Positions 7,930 through 16,900 of a stretch of 46,103 nt of DNA are shown here, piece by piece (the stretch's first letter is position 1; the number at the start of each line of letters is the position of its first letter). The notes under the pieces were generated by a model that did not search any database, was not told where the DNA came from, and saw only the letters and a list, made by a program, of their open reading frames with translations. The stretch lies in contig CANQQL010000004.1 of assembly GCA_947625975.1 (NCBI GenBank), positions 1 through 46,103 of the forward strand, in the 5' to 3' direction. The translations under genes and the position numbers were made by a program. Source of the DNA: an uncultured Bacilli bacterium. Its GTDB lineage: Bacteria > Bacillota_I > Bacilli_A > RFN20 > CAG-826.

Positions 7930-8370
7930 TTAACTAAAAATGAAAGCACAATATTTTTATGAATACAAAATGGAACAAAGTTGGTGTAAATATTCCTAAA
8001 CAATTTATTGAAATACAAGGAAAACCTATTTTTACGTATACTTTTGAGGCATTCCAAAATGATTTTCAATTAGATGCTATCGAAATAATTTATCATAAAG
8101 ATTGGATGCACAAAGTTATGGATATTTGCCAAAAATATGATGTTAGCAAATTTAAATGGGGCACTAATGGTGGTACAACGTTTCAATAATCAACTATAAA
8201 GGTATTTATAATATTAAGGAAATATCTCTTCTGATGAATTGTAATTGAGTACCATTTTTGCACTAAAGATATCATCGAAGACAGTATAATGGTTGCAAAC
8301 AATATGATAATGGTATTAGTGAGAAGATCAATCAAATTGATATCATTTACCTATTAAAAATAATAAAAAA
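7930..8370 (+). pseudogene. Degraded IspD/TarI-family cytidylyltransferase
   Basis: An open stretch from 7959 to 8189 encodes NIPKQFIEIQGKPIFTYTFE, the start of an IspD/TarI-type cytidylyltransferase just after its glycine-rich loop, and ends in KWGTNGGTTFQ where the family continues with an R-Q-E-S-like motif. The glycine-rich nucleotide loop is missing: the first codons look like a corrupted form of it. Beyond the stop, translated pieces such as DIIEDSIMVANN (near 8270-8310) still resemble the family but are in changed frames with stops. The original enzyme would have made a CDP-activated polyol or isoprenoid precursor. Its place beside licD and a flippase suggests a role in surface polymer synthesis. 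Confidence 0.7.
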
Positions 8371-8458
8371 TAGTATTTGTGTATTTATTAATATTTAAAA
8401 AATATTGTAAAAATCAAATTTCATATTAATATATAATTTGATAAAGTGAGTGAGTAAA

Positions 8459-9160
8459 ATGTCTTACATTGAGTTTAAGAATGTTGTTAAGGAATATGTA
8501 ATGGGACAAATTACAATACGAGCATTAGACAATGCTTCCTTTAGTATTAACAAAGGAGAACTTGTATGTATATTAGGTCCCTCAGGAGCAGGGAAAACAA
8601 CTTGTTTAAACATTTTAGGCGGGATGGATAACGTTACAAGTGGCGAAGTAATAGTGGATAATAATGTAATATCCAATTTATCAGATAAGCAACTCATCAA
8701 ATATCGTCGTTTGGATATTGGTTTTGTATTCCAGTTTTATAATTTGGTGCAAAATTTAACTGCTTTAGAAAATGTTGAACTTGCAGTGCAACTTTGCGAC
8801 GATCACTTATCTCCCGAAAAAGTGTTAAAAAGTGTTGGTTTAGAAAACCGCATGAATAACTTCCCTGCTCAATTATCGGGTGGCGAACAGCAAAGAGTGG
8901 CAATAGCAAGGGCTATTGCGAAAAGTCCTAAATTACTCTTATGCGATGAACCAACCGGAGCTTTAGATTATAATACAGGAAAACAAATTTTGAAATTATT
9001 ACAAGATACAGCAAGAAAAAACAAAATGACTGTTATTATTATTACACATAACTCTGCAATTGCTCCCATGGCAGACAAAGTTATAAAGTTTAAAAATGGT
9101 AAGGTAGAGAATGTGATATATAACGATAAGCCACTAGATATAGCAAAGATTGAGTGGTAG
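8459..9160 (+). CDS. ABC transporter ATP-binding protein (MacB/LolD type), 233 aa
   Basis: A complete nucleotide-binding domain: Walker [10 protein letters not shown] near residue 40, Q-loop FVFQFYNL, signature [14 protein letters not shown], Walker [13 protein letters not shown] and H-loop IIITHN. The order and motifs fit the LolD/MacB group that partners with FtsX-like permeases, which is what follows after 9 bases. A GTG at 8450 is possible in frame, but AAAGTGAG is well placed for ATG 8459, which I prefer. A TATAAT at 8432-8437 is a candidate -10 box. Confidence 0.92.
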   Translation: MSYIEFKNVVKEYVMGQITIRALDNASFSINKGELVCILGPSGAGKTTCLNILGGMDNVTSGEVIVDNNVISNLSDKQLIKYRRLDIGFVFQFYNLVQNLTALENVELAVQLCDDHLSPEKVLKSVGLENRMNNFPAQLSGGEQQRVAIARAIAKSPKLLLCDEPTGALDYNTGKQILKLLQDTARKNKMTVIIITHNSAIAPMADKVIKFKNGKVENVIYNDKPLDIAKIEW

Positions 9161-9169
9161 AGTGGTAGT

Positions 9170-11881
9170 ATGAAAAACAAATTAGTAGCTACAAGTGTTA
9201 GAGAAATAAAGAATTCTTTTCCAAGGTTTTTGTCATTACTCATTATGAGTTTACTTGGATTGTTTTGTTTTGTGGGATTAAAGTCTACTGCTCCGGATAT
9301 GATTTATACTTTAGACAATTATTTAGATAAGCAAAATACCTATGATATAAGTTTAACATCACCCTTAGGATTCAATGAACAAAGTCTTGAAATATTAAAA
9401 TCCATTGCAGATATAAAAGATATAGAGGGCTTATATAGTAGTGATGTTTTAATAAAGAGTGATGATCACAAATTTGTTTTAAATATTGCAAATTTGCCGG
9501 AAAATATTAATAAATTAGAAATTCTTGACGGACGTTTGCCTACTTCCCCTGGTGAAATTGTTGTTGAGCAAGCTTTTATAGAAAAGAGTATTTACAAAAT
9601 CGGAGATACAATTTCATTTACTAGCAGTGATGTTGAAAATAATTTAAAAATTGTTGGGATAGTGAGAAGTCCACTTTATTTTGCCAGTGTTGAAGCAAGT
9701 AATAATCGGGGAACTAGTCAAATTGGGGCAGGGATTGTAAATTTTTATAGTTTTGCCCTTGATTCTTGTTTTAAAATGGATGGTTACTCTTCTATAGCAA
9801 TAACTATAAAAAACGCTAAAGAGTTGGAAACTAACTCCAATGAATATAATAATCTTATTGATGATACTATATTAAAATTAGATGAAACAACAAATACTAT
9901 AGCATTGCAAAGAAGAGATGAAATAGTTGAAAAGAGAGAAAAAGATCTTTCAGAAGCACGAAAACTATTGGATGATGGTAATTTAAAAATAGATGCAACA
10001 ATTAATTTTTTTAAAACACTTGGTGGAGATTTTTCTGAATTAACAAGAGATAATGTTTCAGATTTTATTGATAACTTAAAAGATACACCTAATTCCGAAA
10101 CTTTAATTAGTGCTCTTGAAGAAATTCAAAAGCAAATTGAAGAAATTAATAAACAAGAAATTATTTATCAAGATGGAATGCAAAATTTAAATAAAATCAA
10201 GAATTTAAGTGATAATGATTTTTTAAATAGCATTTACGCAACTAAAATATTAACGCGATTAGATTGGACAACCTATAAAGATTATATAACAGATACAGAA
10301 AGCGTTAATAATTTATCGCTTATTTTCCCTATTGTATTTTTTACCGTGGCTGTTTTAATAAGTTTGATTTCAATGAATAGAATGGTCGAAGATGATCGTG
10401 GATTAATAGGAACACTAAAGTCTTTGGGATTTAGTAATTATCATATAATGCTTAAGTATTTAATTTTTTCTCTTTTAGCTGTTTTTGTTGGGGGATTACT
10501 TGGTGCTGGATTAGGAATAATTATTTTACCAAATCTTATATTCAGCATTTATGGACTTCTCTTTGATTTACCATATTTTATTATTAAAGTTAACTATATT
10601 GCGACAATATTAGGATTTATGATTTCTGCAGTTTGCATATGTGGAACAACAATATTAACTTTACAAAAAGTATTGTATGAAAAACCATCAGCACTATTAA
10701 GACCTCGTGCTCCTAAAATCGGTAAAAAAATATTTTTAGAAAGATTTACAAAATTTTGGAGCAATCTTAAATTTTCCCAAAAAGTAACAATTCGTAATAT
10801 TTTTCGTTATAAAAAAAGGGTTTTAATAACAATTGGAGGAATAACTGGATGCACGGCTTTAATTCTCTGTGGTTTTGGTCTAAGAGACTCGATTGTGGAT
10901 ATTCCTCAAAAACAATATGAAAATGTCTTTCGCTATGATGCAATGACGTTTGTAAATCTCGATAATGAAGAAGAAAAAGATGCTCTTTTTAGTGATTTTG
11001 AGGAAATCAAAGAAGTTATCGCTTGCGAAACAATTAGTACTAAGGTTGATAAATATGATGTTTCTTTAGTTATACCTGAGAATATTGATAGCTTTAAAAA
11101 TGCCGTTAATTTTTCTTCTTTAGAAGGAGAGCATCTTGAGTTAGAGAAAAATAAAGTTATTATAAGTGACAAATTAGCGGAATTAACAAAACTTTCTAAA
11201 GGTGAAAAAATTACATTTTTAGATCAAAATAAAGAAAAACAATCTTTTGAGATATCTGGGATTATGGAAAATTATGCCCAACATTTTATTTTTATGGATC
11301 CAACCACATTTTTAGAGATGGATGGTGAATACAAAACAAATGTGATTTATTTAACATTTAATCGAGAGTTGGTAAAAGATTATGATGATTTAAACGAGAG
11401 ACTTATGAACCTTGATCAAGTAGTTAGTGTAACAATGATAGAAACTTTTATCGATATGGTAGATGATATGCTACAGTCATTAAATAAGGTTGTAATAATT
11501 CTCATAGTTCTTGCCTCTATTCTATCTTTTGTGGTTATGTATAATTTAAGCAATATCAATATTGCTGAAAGGAAAAGAGAGATTGCTACGTTAAAAGTTT
11601 TAGGATTTTACAATCGTGAAGTGGATAATTATATTACTAAAGAAAATATAATTTTAACTTTAATTGGTATGGCTTTAGGGTTAATTTTAGGATTATTTTT
11701 AACTAATTTTGTGGTAATGACAGTGGAAATCGAAAGCATTCGCTTTATTCATCAAATTTCGCCTTTTAGTTTTATTATATCGGGAGTAATCACAATTTTG
11801 TTTACTTATATTGTTAATTTTATTACACATTTTTCCTTAAAAAAAATTGATATGATAGAATCTTTAAAAAGTGTTGAATAA
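9170..11881 (+). CDS. FtsX-like ABC permease with two FtsX domains, 903 aa
   Basis: An N-terminal membrane helix (about 20-40) is followed by a MacB-type periplasmic-like domain, then a helical, probably coiled-coil region rich in E/K/N (about 245-345). Three helices near 380-500 form the first FtsX domain. A second membrane anchor at about 560, a second extracellular domain (about 590-760) and three C-terminal helices (about 770-900) form the second. This long duplicated arrangement is known from Firmicute SalY/YknZ-like permeases, which act in mechanotransmission, peptide resistance or lipoprotein export rather than classical substrate uptake. Together with the preceding ATPase it forms an exporter-like complex; the substrate is unknown. 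Confidence 0.88.
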   Translation: MKNKLVATSVREIKNSFPRFLSLLIMSLLGLFCFVGLKSTAPDMIYTLDNYLDKQNTYDISLTSPLGFNEQSLEILKSIADIKDIEGLYSSDVLIKSDDHKFVLNIANLPENINKLEILDGRLPTSPGEIVVEQAFIEKSIYKIGDTISFTSSDVENNLKIVGIVRSPLYFASVEASNNRGTSQIGAGIVNFYSFALDSCFKMDGYSSIAITIKNAKELETNSNEYNNLIDDTILKLDETTNTIALQRRDEIVEKREKDLSEARKLLDDGNLKIDATINFFKTLGGDFSELTRDNVSDFIDNLKDTPNSETLISALEEIQKQIEEINKQEIIYQDGMQNLNKIKNLSDNDFLNSIYATKILTRLDWTTYKDYITDTESVNNLSLIFPIVFFTVAVLISLISMNRMVEDDRGLIGTLKSLGFSNYHIMLKYLIFSLLAVFVGGLLGAGLGIIILPNLIFSIYGLLFDLPYFIIKVNYIATILGFMISAVCICGTTILTLQKVLYEKPSALLRPRAPKIGKKIFLERFTKFWSNLKFSQKVTIRNIFRYKKRVLITIGGITGCTALILCGFGLRDSIVDIPQKQYENVFRYDAMTFVNLDNEEEKDALFSDFEEIKEVIACETISTKVDKYDVSLVIPENIDSFKNAVNFSSLEGEHLELEKNKVIISDKLAELTKLSKGEKITFLDQNKEKQSFEISGIMENYAQHFIFMDPTTFLEMDGEYKTNVIYLTFNRELVKDYDDLNERLMNLDQVVSVTMIETFIDMVDDMLQSLNKVVIILIVLASILSFVVMYNLSNINIAERKREIATLKVLGFYNREVDNYITKENIILTLIGMALGLILGLFLTNFVVMTVEIESIRFIHQISPFSFIISGVITILFTYIVNFITHFSLKKIDMIESLKSVE

Positions 11882-11920
11882 AAGAAACGGCTTTCACGTT
11901 TTAAGTTGATATAAAAGTTA

Positions 11921-11929
11921 TGTTATAAT
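11921..11929 (+). promoter_or_regulatory. Extended -10 promoter of the phosphate transporter
   Basis: TGTTATAAT fits the TGnTATAAT consensus. There is no -35 at the right distance (TTGATA at 11906-11911 is only 12 bp away). Transcription would start at about 11936, the A of the pit ATG. Confidence 0.6.
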
Positions 11930-11935
11930 AAAAAT

Positions 11936-13042
11936 ATGATAGCATTTAAAGATTTTTTTAGATTATGTAACGAGCACCCTTGGGCATACATTGCTCTACT
12001 TATCAACTTTGGCGTTGTATTTGTAAATGGCTATACTGATGGACCAAGTGCAATTGCAACATCTGTCACTACCAGAGCAATTAAACCACGTTTAGCTTTT
12101 CTTATGTGTGCATTTTTTAACCTGCTAGGTGCACTTACAATAGGAATTTTTTCTAGTGCAATTTCACAATTTGCTGGTGGTGATGTTTCACGTACAATTG
12201 CTAACCTTGTCTCTTGGGGAAATGCAAGCACAGATGAAGTGTTATGCGCGATTGCCTGTGGACTTTTAGCAATAATTATTGTTTCGCAAATATGTACACA
12301 TCTTGGGCTTCCATCCAGTGAATCAAACTCATTAATAGGTGGTATAACCGGTGCAGGAGTCGCAATTATTTTATTAGGTGGAGGAGGCTCAATTGGCGTT
12401 GGACCATGGTTAAAAGTCGGCTTGGGTTTTGTGGGATCTTTAGGTGTTGGCTTTCTTCTTGGCTTTGGCTTTGTCAAGCTTATTCAAGTGATATGTCGAA
12501 AAATGAATAAGGCAAAAACAACGAAATTTTTTAATAAAGGACAGATTGTTTCTAGTGCTTTAATGAGTTATGCCCATGGTATTCAGGATGGTGGCAAGTT
12601 TATAGGTATAATTATCTTGATAACATCAACCCTCATTTCCAGCGATAGTGGTTTAGGAACATCAGAGATTGTTCCAATGTTATCAGGTATTTGGTGGATA
12701 TATCTTCCGGTAAGTTTGATTTTATTTGCAGGTTCTGCAGTCGGAGGAATACAAATATTAAACACTATTGGGAAGGGAATGGCTAATCTTAAAAAATATC
12801 AGGCTTTTGCCACAGATATTGCTGCAAGTATAGGCCTGATTCTTGCTTCTTTGTTTGGCTTACCATTATCGACAGGATCAATTAAAAATGCTGCAATTAT
12901 GGGTGGAGGATCTGCGAGATCATTCCGCCGAGTAAGATGGAAAAAAGCCGGAGAAGTTATTTTGTGGGGAGCATTGGCATTTCCAATATCTGCTTTAGTG
13001 GGATTTTTAGCAACGTTAATATTTATTTGGACAGTTAAGTAG
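11936..13042 (+). CDS. PiT-family inorganic phosphate transporter, 368 aa
   Basis: A low-affinity phosphate (or metal-phosphate) symporter of the PiT/Pit type. The two inverted family repeats are visible: GYTDGPSAIATSV (about 32-44, replacing the usual GANDxANA form) and LSTGSIKNAAIMGGG near 316-330. About ten hydrophobic helices are present. The DUF47 gene follows after 11 bases, the standard Pit/Pit-accessory pair. No ribosome-binding site precedes the ATG. The extended -10 ends seven bases before it, so the mRNA seems to be leaderless; the next internal Met lies inside the membrane domain and would remove the first repeat. Confidence 0.88.
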   Translation: MIAFKDFFRLCNEHPWAYIALLINFGVVFVNGYTDGPSAIATSVTTRAIKPRLAFLMCAFFNLLGALTIGIFSSAISQFAGGDVSRTIANLVSWGNASTDEVLCAIACGLLAIIIVSQICTHLGLPSSESNSLIGGITGAGVAIILLGGGGSIGVGPWLKVGLGFVGSLGVGFLLGFGFVKLIQVICRKMNKAKTTKFFNKGQIVSSALMSYAHGIQDGGKFIGIIILITSTLISSDSGLGTSEIVPMLSGIWWIYLPVSLILFAGSAVGGIQILNTIGKGMANLKKYQAFATDIAASIGLILASLFGLPLSTGSIKNAAIMGGGSARSFRRVRWKKAGEVILWGALAFPISALVGFLATLIFIWTVK

Positions 13043-13053
13043 GAGGAGATATT

Positions 13054-13686
13054 ATGTTTAAATCAAAAAAGAAAAAATCAAACTATTATTTTGATGCCTT
13101 TCCTGTTTTGGCACATTTTTCAGTTGAATGCGGAGAAATGATTTTAAATTTTATGGAGAACTTTGAACATGAAAAATTAGTTGAATTTAAAACAGCAGTC
13201 CATGAAATCGAGCATAAAGCAGATGAACATAAACATGAAGTGACAAATAAATTGTTAACGGAGTTTATGACTCCTATTGATCGCGAAGACATTTTTGAGT
13301 TACTAAAATTAATTGATGAAGTGACTGATGCTATTGAAGAAATATCATTAAAATTATATCTTTATGACTATAAAGAATTACCGGTAAATACCATTGAATT
13401 TATGAAAGTTACCCTTGAATGTGTAAAAGAAACAGAAAATTGTTTGAGAAATTTTAATGAGTATTTAAATTATAAAACTTATCATCCTTTAGTAAATAAA
13501 GTAGTGCATTTAGAAGAAGAAAGTGATGCTATATATATTGAAAATACGCATAATTTATATTTAAAAGAGAGTGATGCATTAAAGATACATAAAGCTGAAA
13601 CTATATATACTCTTTTAGAAGAAGTATCCGATCGTTGCCGAGAAGTATGCAGGTTTGTACAAAACATTGCGTTTAAAAATATTTAG
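13054..13686 (+). CDS. DUF47 (PhoU-like) phosphate transport regulator, 210 aa
   Basis: An all-helical protein of the DUF47 family, related to PhoU. It has acidic metal-binding-like helices (EIEHKADEHKHEVTNKL at about 50-66, and HLEEESDAIY at about 150) and the typical TPIDREDIFELLKLIDEVTDAIEE core. DUF47 proteins are encoded next to Pit transporters and are thought to regulate their phosphate transport at the membrane. AGGAGG precedes the ATG. It is co-transcribed with the transporter. There is no strong terminator; the tracrRNA promoter begins about 40 bases after the stop. Confidence 0.9.
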   Translation: MFKSKKKKSNYYFDAFPVLAHFSVECGEMILNFMENFEHEKLVEFKTAVHEIEHKADEHKHEVTNKLLTEFMTPIDREDIFELLKLIDEVTDAIEEISLKLYLYDYKELPVNTIEFMKVTLECVKETENCLRNFNEYLNYKTYHPLVNKVVHLEEESDAIYIENTHNLYLKESDALKIHKAETIYTLLEEVSDRCREVCRFVQNIAFKNI

Positions 13687-13727
13687 TTATCAAATAATGA
13701 AAAATATTTAGCAAATTTTAAAAAGTA

Positions 13728-13756
13728 TTGATAAATTTTTTAATCTATTGTAAAAT
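13728..13756 (+). promoter_or_regulatory. tracrRNA promoter
   Basis: TTGATA (13728-13733), a 17-bp spacer and TAAAAT (13751-13756) give a start near 13763, five bases before the anti-repeat. Confidence 0.7.
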
Positions 13757-13762
13757 CATTAC

Positions 13763-13866
13763 GTAGAAGATAACACTACATTTGTTCAAATAAGCTTTAG
13801 CTACAAGGCTCGTAAGAGTGACCATTGTGTCTTAATTAGTCCAAATGAAATTTGGACTTTTTATTT
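13763..13866 (+). ncRNA. tracrRNA of the type II-A CRISPR system
   Basis: The anti-repeat AGATAACACTAC (13768-13779) is the exact complement of repeat positions GTAGTGTTATCT. After a bulge, CAAAT (13787-13791) pairs with the repeat start GTTTG, giving the usual bulged crRNA:tracrRNA duplex. Downstream are the AAGGCTCGTAAGAG nexus-like region and a terminator hairpin. This pairing fixes the direction of crRNA transcription as rightward, with each repeat's GTTTGAGAG end following its spacer. The duplex is processed by RNase III with Cas9 in this type. It is transcribed in the same direction as cas9 and lies immediately upstream of it. Confidence 0.9.
13838..13866 (+). terminator. tracrRNA terminator
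   Basis: AGTCCAAAT (13838-13846), loop GAA, and ATTTGGACT (13850-13858) form a perfect 9-bp stem followed by a T-rich tract. It also forms the last hairpin of the tracrRNA. Confidence 0.9.
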
Positions 13867-13876
13867 CGCGTATTTT

Positions 13877-13885
13877 TGGTATAAT
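13877..13885 (+). promoter_or_regulatory. cas operon promoter (extended -10)
   Basis: TGGTATAAT fits TGnTATAAT. It lies only 11 bases after the tracrRNA terminator T-tract begins to end and 28 bases before the cas9 ATG. No good -35 is present; the expected place is occupied by the terminator T-tract. Confidence 0.65.
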
Positions 13886-13913
13886 TTACTTAAAGTGAAA
13901 AGAGGGCATAGTT

Positions 13914-16900
13914 ATGAATGATTATTATATTGGCTTAGATGTCGGTTCAGATTCTGTTGGTTGGGCAGTTACCGATGAAAATTACAATCTAAAGCGCCTT
14001 AAAGGAAAAACTGCATGGGGTGCAAGACTTTTTTCTGGTGCAACAGATGCAAAAAAAAGAAGAATGTTTCGTACTTCAAAAAGAAGAATGGCTAGAAGGA
14101 GATATAGAATTCATTTAATAAATGAAATTTTCGCTAATCATCTGCGTGAAGTTGACGAATACTTTTTGATAAGGCTTGCTGAGTCCCAATTGCTTTTAAG
14201 CGATAAGAAAAATAAAATGCCCTTTTATCTTTTGGGTTCAAAAGAGCAAGATAGGGCATATTATAAGAAATATCCAACTATTTGGCACCTAAGAAGCGCT
14301 CTTGTTCATGGAGAGGAAGACGCTTATAAAGATTTACGACTCGTTTATTTAGCTATACATCACATAATCAAATATCGTGGTAACTTTTTAATTGATGGGA
14401 AGTTTGAACGTAAATTCGATACGGACCGGCTTAAAGATTTAAATAGAATTTTTGAAAATATTATTATTGATGGTGATGAAACTTATGATGAATCCTTTGA
14501 ACTTTTTACTAGTGATTCTTATTTAGAAGTATTAAATATTCTTCAAGACGAAAAATTAAATACATCAGATAGGAAAAAACAGTTAAAAAAAATTGCAAAT
14601 AGCAAAGAAGAAATTTCAAATTATGTAGATTTATTTATTACATTAGTTAGTGGTGGATCTTTTGCTTCAACAAAAATCTTTAAAGAAGATGAAAAAATAG
14701 ATATTAAATTTGATTCTTCATATGATGAAAATGAAGATAAGATTAAAACACTTTTTGGACCATATTTCGAAATAATTGAAATAGCGAAAGCCTTGTATGA
14801 TTATGTTTATTTAAATAAATTGATTGGTACGTATGATTATTTATCTGATGCATTCAAAAATGTTTATGATGTACATCGCAAAGAACTTCATTTATTAAAG
14901 GGATTTTTAATTGATATTGATCGATTTCATGGTTTGAAATCCACAGACAAAGAAAGCTTATTTTATAAAGTGTTCCGCGATAAGGATAGCAAAGATAACA
15001 ATAATTATGTTTCTTATATTCGTGCTTCAAATTTAGAGAAATCAAGAGCAAGCATTCATGATTTTAATAAATTTTTGTATACATATTTAAATGAAGAAAA
15101 AGATTTATTTTTAGAGAATACTGAATATAAGCAATTGTTAGAACTTGCTAACAAAGGTGAATTGTTGCAAATTATCGCTAATGTTTCTAATAGTACAATA
15201 CCACATCAACTGCATGAACAAGAATTAAATGCAATTCTGGATAATGCGGAAAAATATTTTCCTTTCTTAAAAGCGGAAAAAGAAAAAATTTTAACTATAT
15301 TTAGATTTAAAGTACCTTATTTTTATGGGCCATTAGATAATAGATCAAAGTATTCAAATGTAGTAAGGAAAAATAATGAAAAGATTTATCCATGGAATAT
15401 AGACAATATTATTGATAAAGATAAAACCAGAAGCCGATTTATGGAAAATTTAACTAATGAATGTACTATACTGAATGGCGAAACAGTTTTACCGGCCGCA
15501 TCAATTTTATATATGGACTATATAATTTTTGATCGTTTAAATCGTATTATAATTAATGGCGATTTAATTACCCAAGAGATTAAACTAGATTTGTTTAATA
15601 ATCTCATATCTAAAAGAGCAAAAACTACGGTAAATAATATTAAAAAATATTTAAAAGACAAATATGATATTTATCGAACAGATGACGTTTCAATTTCCGG
15701 TTTAAATCCTAATGATTCTTTTAATGCTACGAGTAGATTTATATTATCAAAGTGTTATGATATTGATGGTAAAGATTTTGATATCGTAGAAGATATAATT
15801 TTTGCTTTAACAATTTATACTGATAACAAAAAAGATGCACTCGAATATATTAAGAAAAATTATAATTTGACCGATGAGCAAGAAAAAACAATTATGTCTT
15901 TAAATTGTAAAGGATGGGGCACTTTTTCACGTAAATTTTTGAATTTAAGATCAGTCGATAATAATGGCGAAATTCACAATTCAATTATTGAATTACTGCA
16001 TGATACAACGCTCAATCTTAACAAGATACTATTTAGTAACAAATACAATTTTGAAGAACTGATTAATCAACACAATCGGGAATTTATGGGATTAAGAACT
16101 AATAAAGATATTGCTAATGAACTTATAGAAAAGATACCTCCTCTAATGCGTAGAAGTACGATTCAAACAATGCGTATAGTAGAAGAGATTACAAAAATCT
16201 CAAAGTGTGCACCTAAAAAGATTTTAATTGAAGTTACGCGTGAAAACGATATAAGAAAAAAAGGAAAGCAAACAGATTCCAGAAAACTAGAGTTACGTAA
16301 ATTTTTAGAATCATTTTTAGCTGAAAAAAATGAAAATGCTGAAAATTTACTAAAAGAACTTGAAAGTATATCATTAGATAAATTAAGAGCTAAAAGTCTT
16401 TATTTATATTTCAAGCAATTAGGATTAGATATTTATACGGGGGAAAAAATCAAGATTGAAGATGTTTTTGACAGCACAAAATATGATATTGACCATATCG
16501 TTCCTCAATCATTAATAAAAGACGATTCCATTGATAATACAGTTTTAACTAGTAAGCATATTAATGAAGTGGTTAAAAAGGATTTATATCCTTTACCAGA
16601 AAACATAAGATGCACTAAAAAAGTTATGGCATTATGGACGATGCTTCATAAAAAGAAAGCAATTAGTGATAAAAAGTTTAATGCTTTGGTGCGCAAAACA
16701 GAAATTACTGAAGCGGAATTAGCAGACTTTATAAATCGACAAATTAATGTTGTAAATCAATCGAATAAAATTCTTAAAGATGTATTTGAAGTATTATATC
16801 CTAATACAAAAATAATATTTTCAAAAGCCCAGTACCCAGCACATATTAGACAAGAACTTGATATACCAAAAGTTCGTGATCTCAATGATACACACCATGC

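Noticed and set aside
8450..8458. GTG 8450 as start of the ABC ATPase
   Set aside because: The only ribosome-binding site overlaps this codon and is correctly spaced for ATG 8459.
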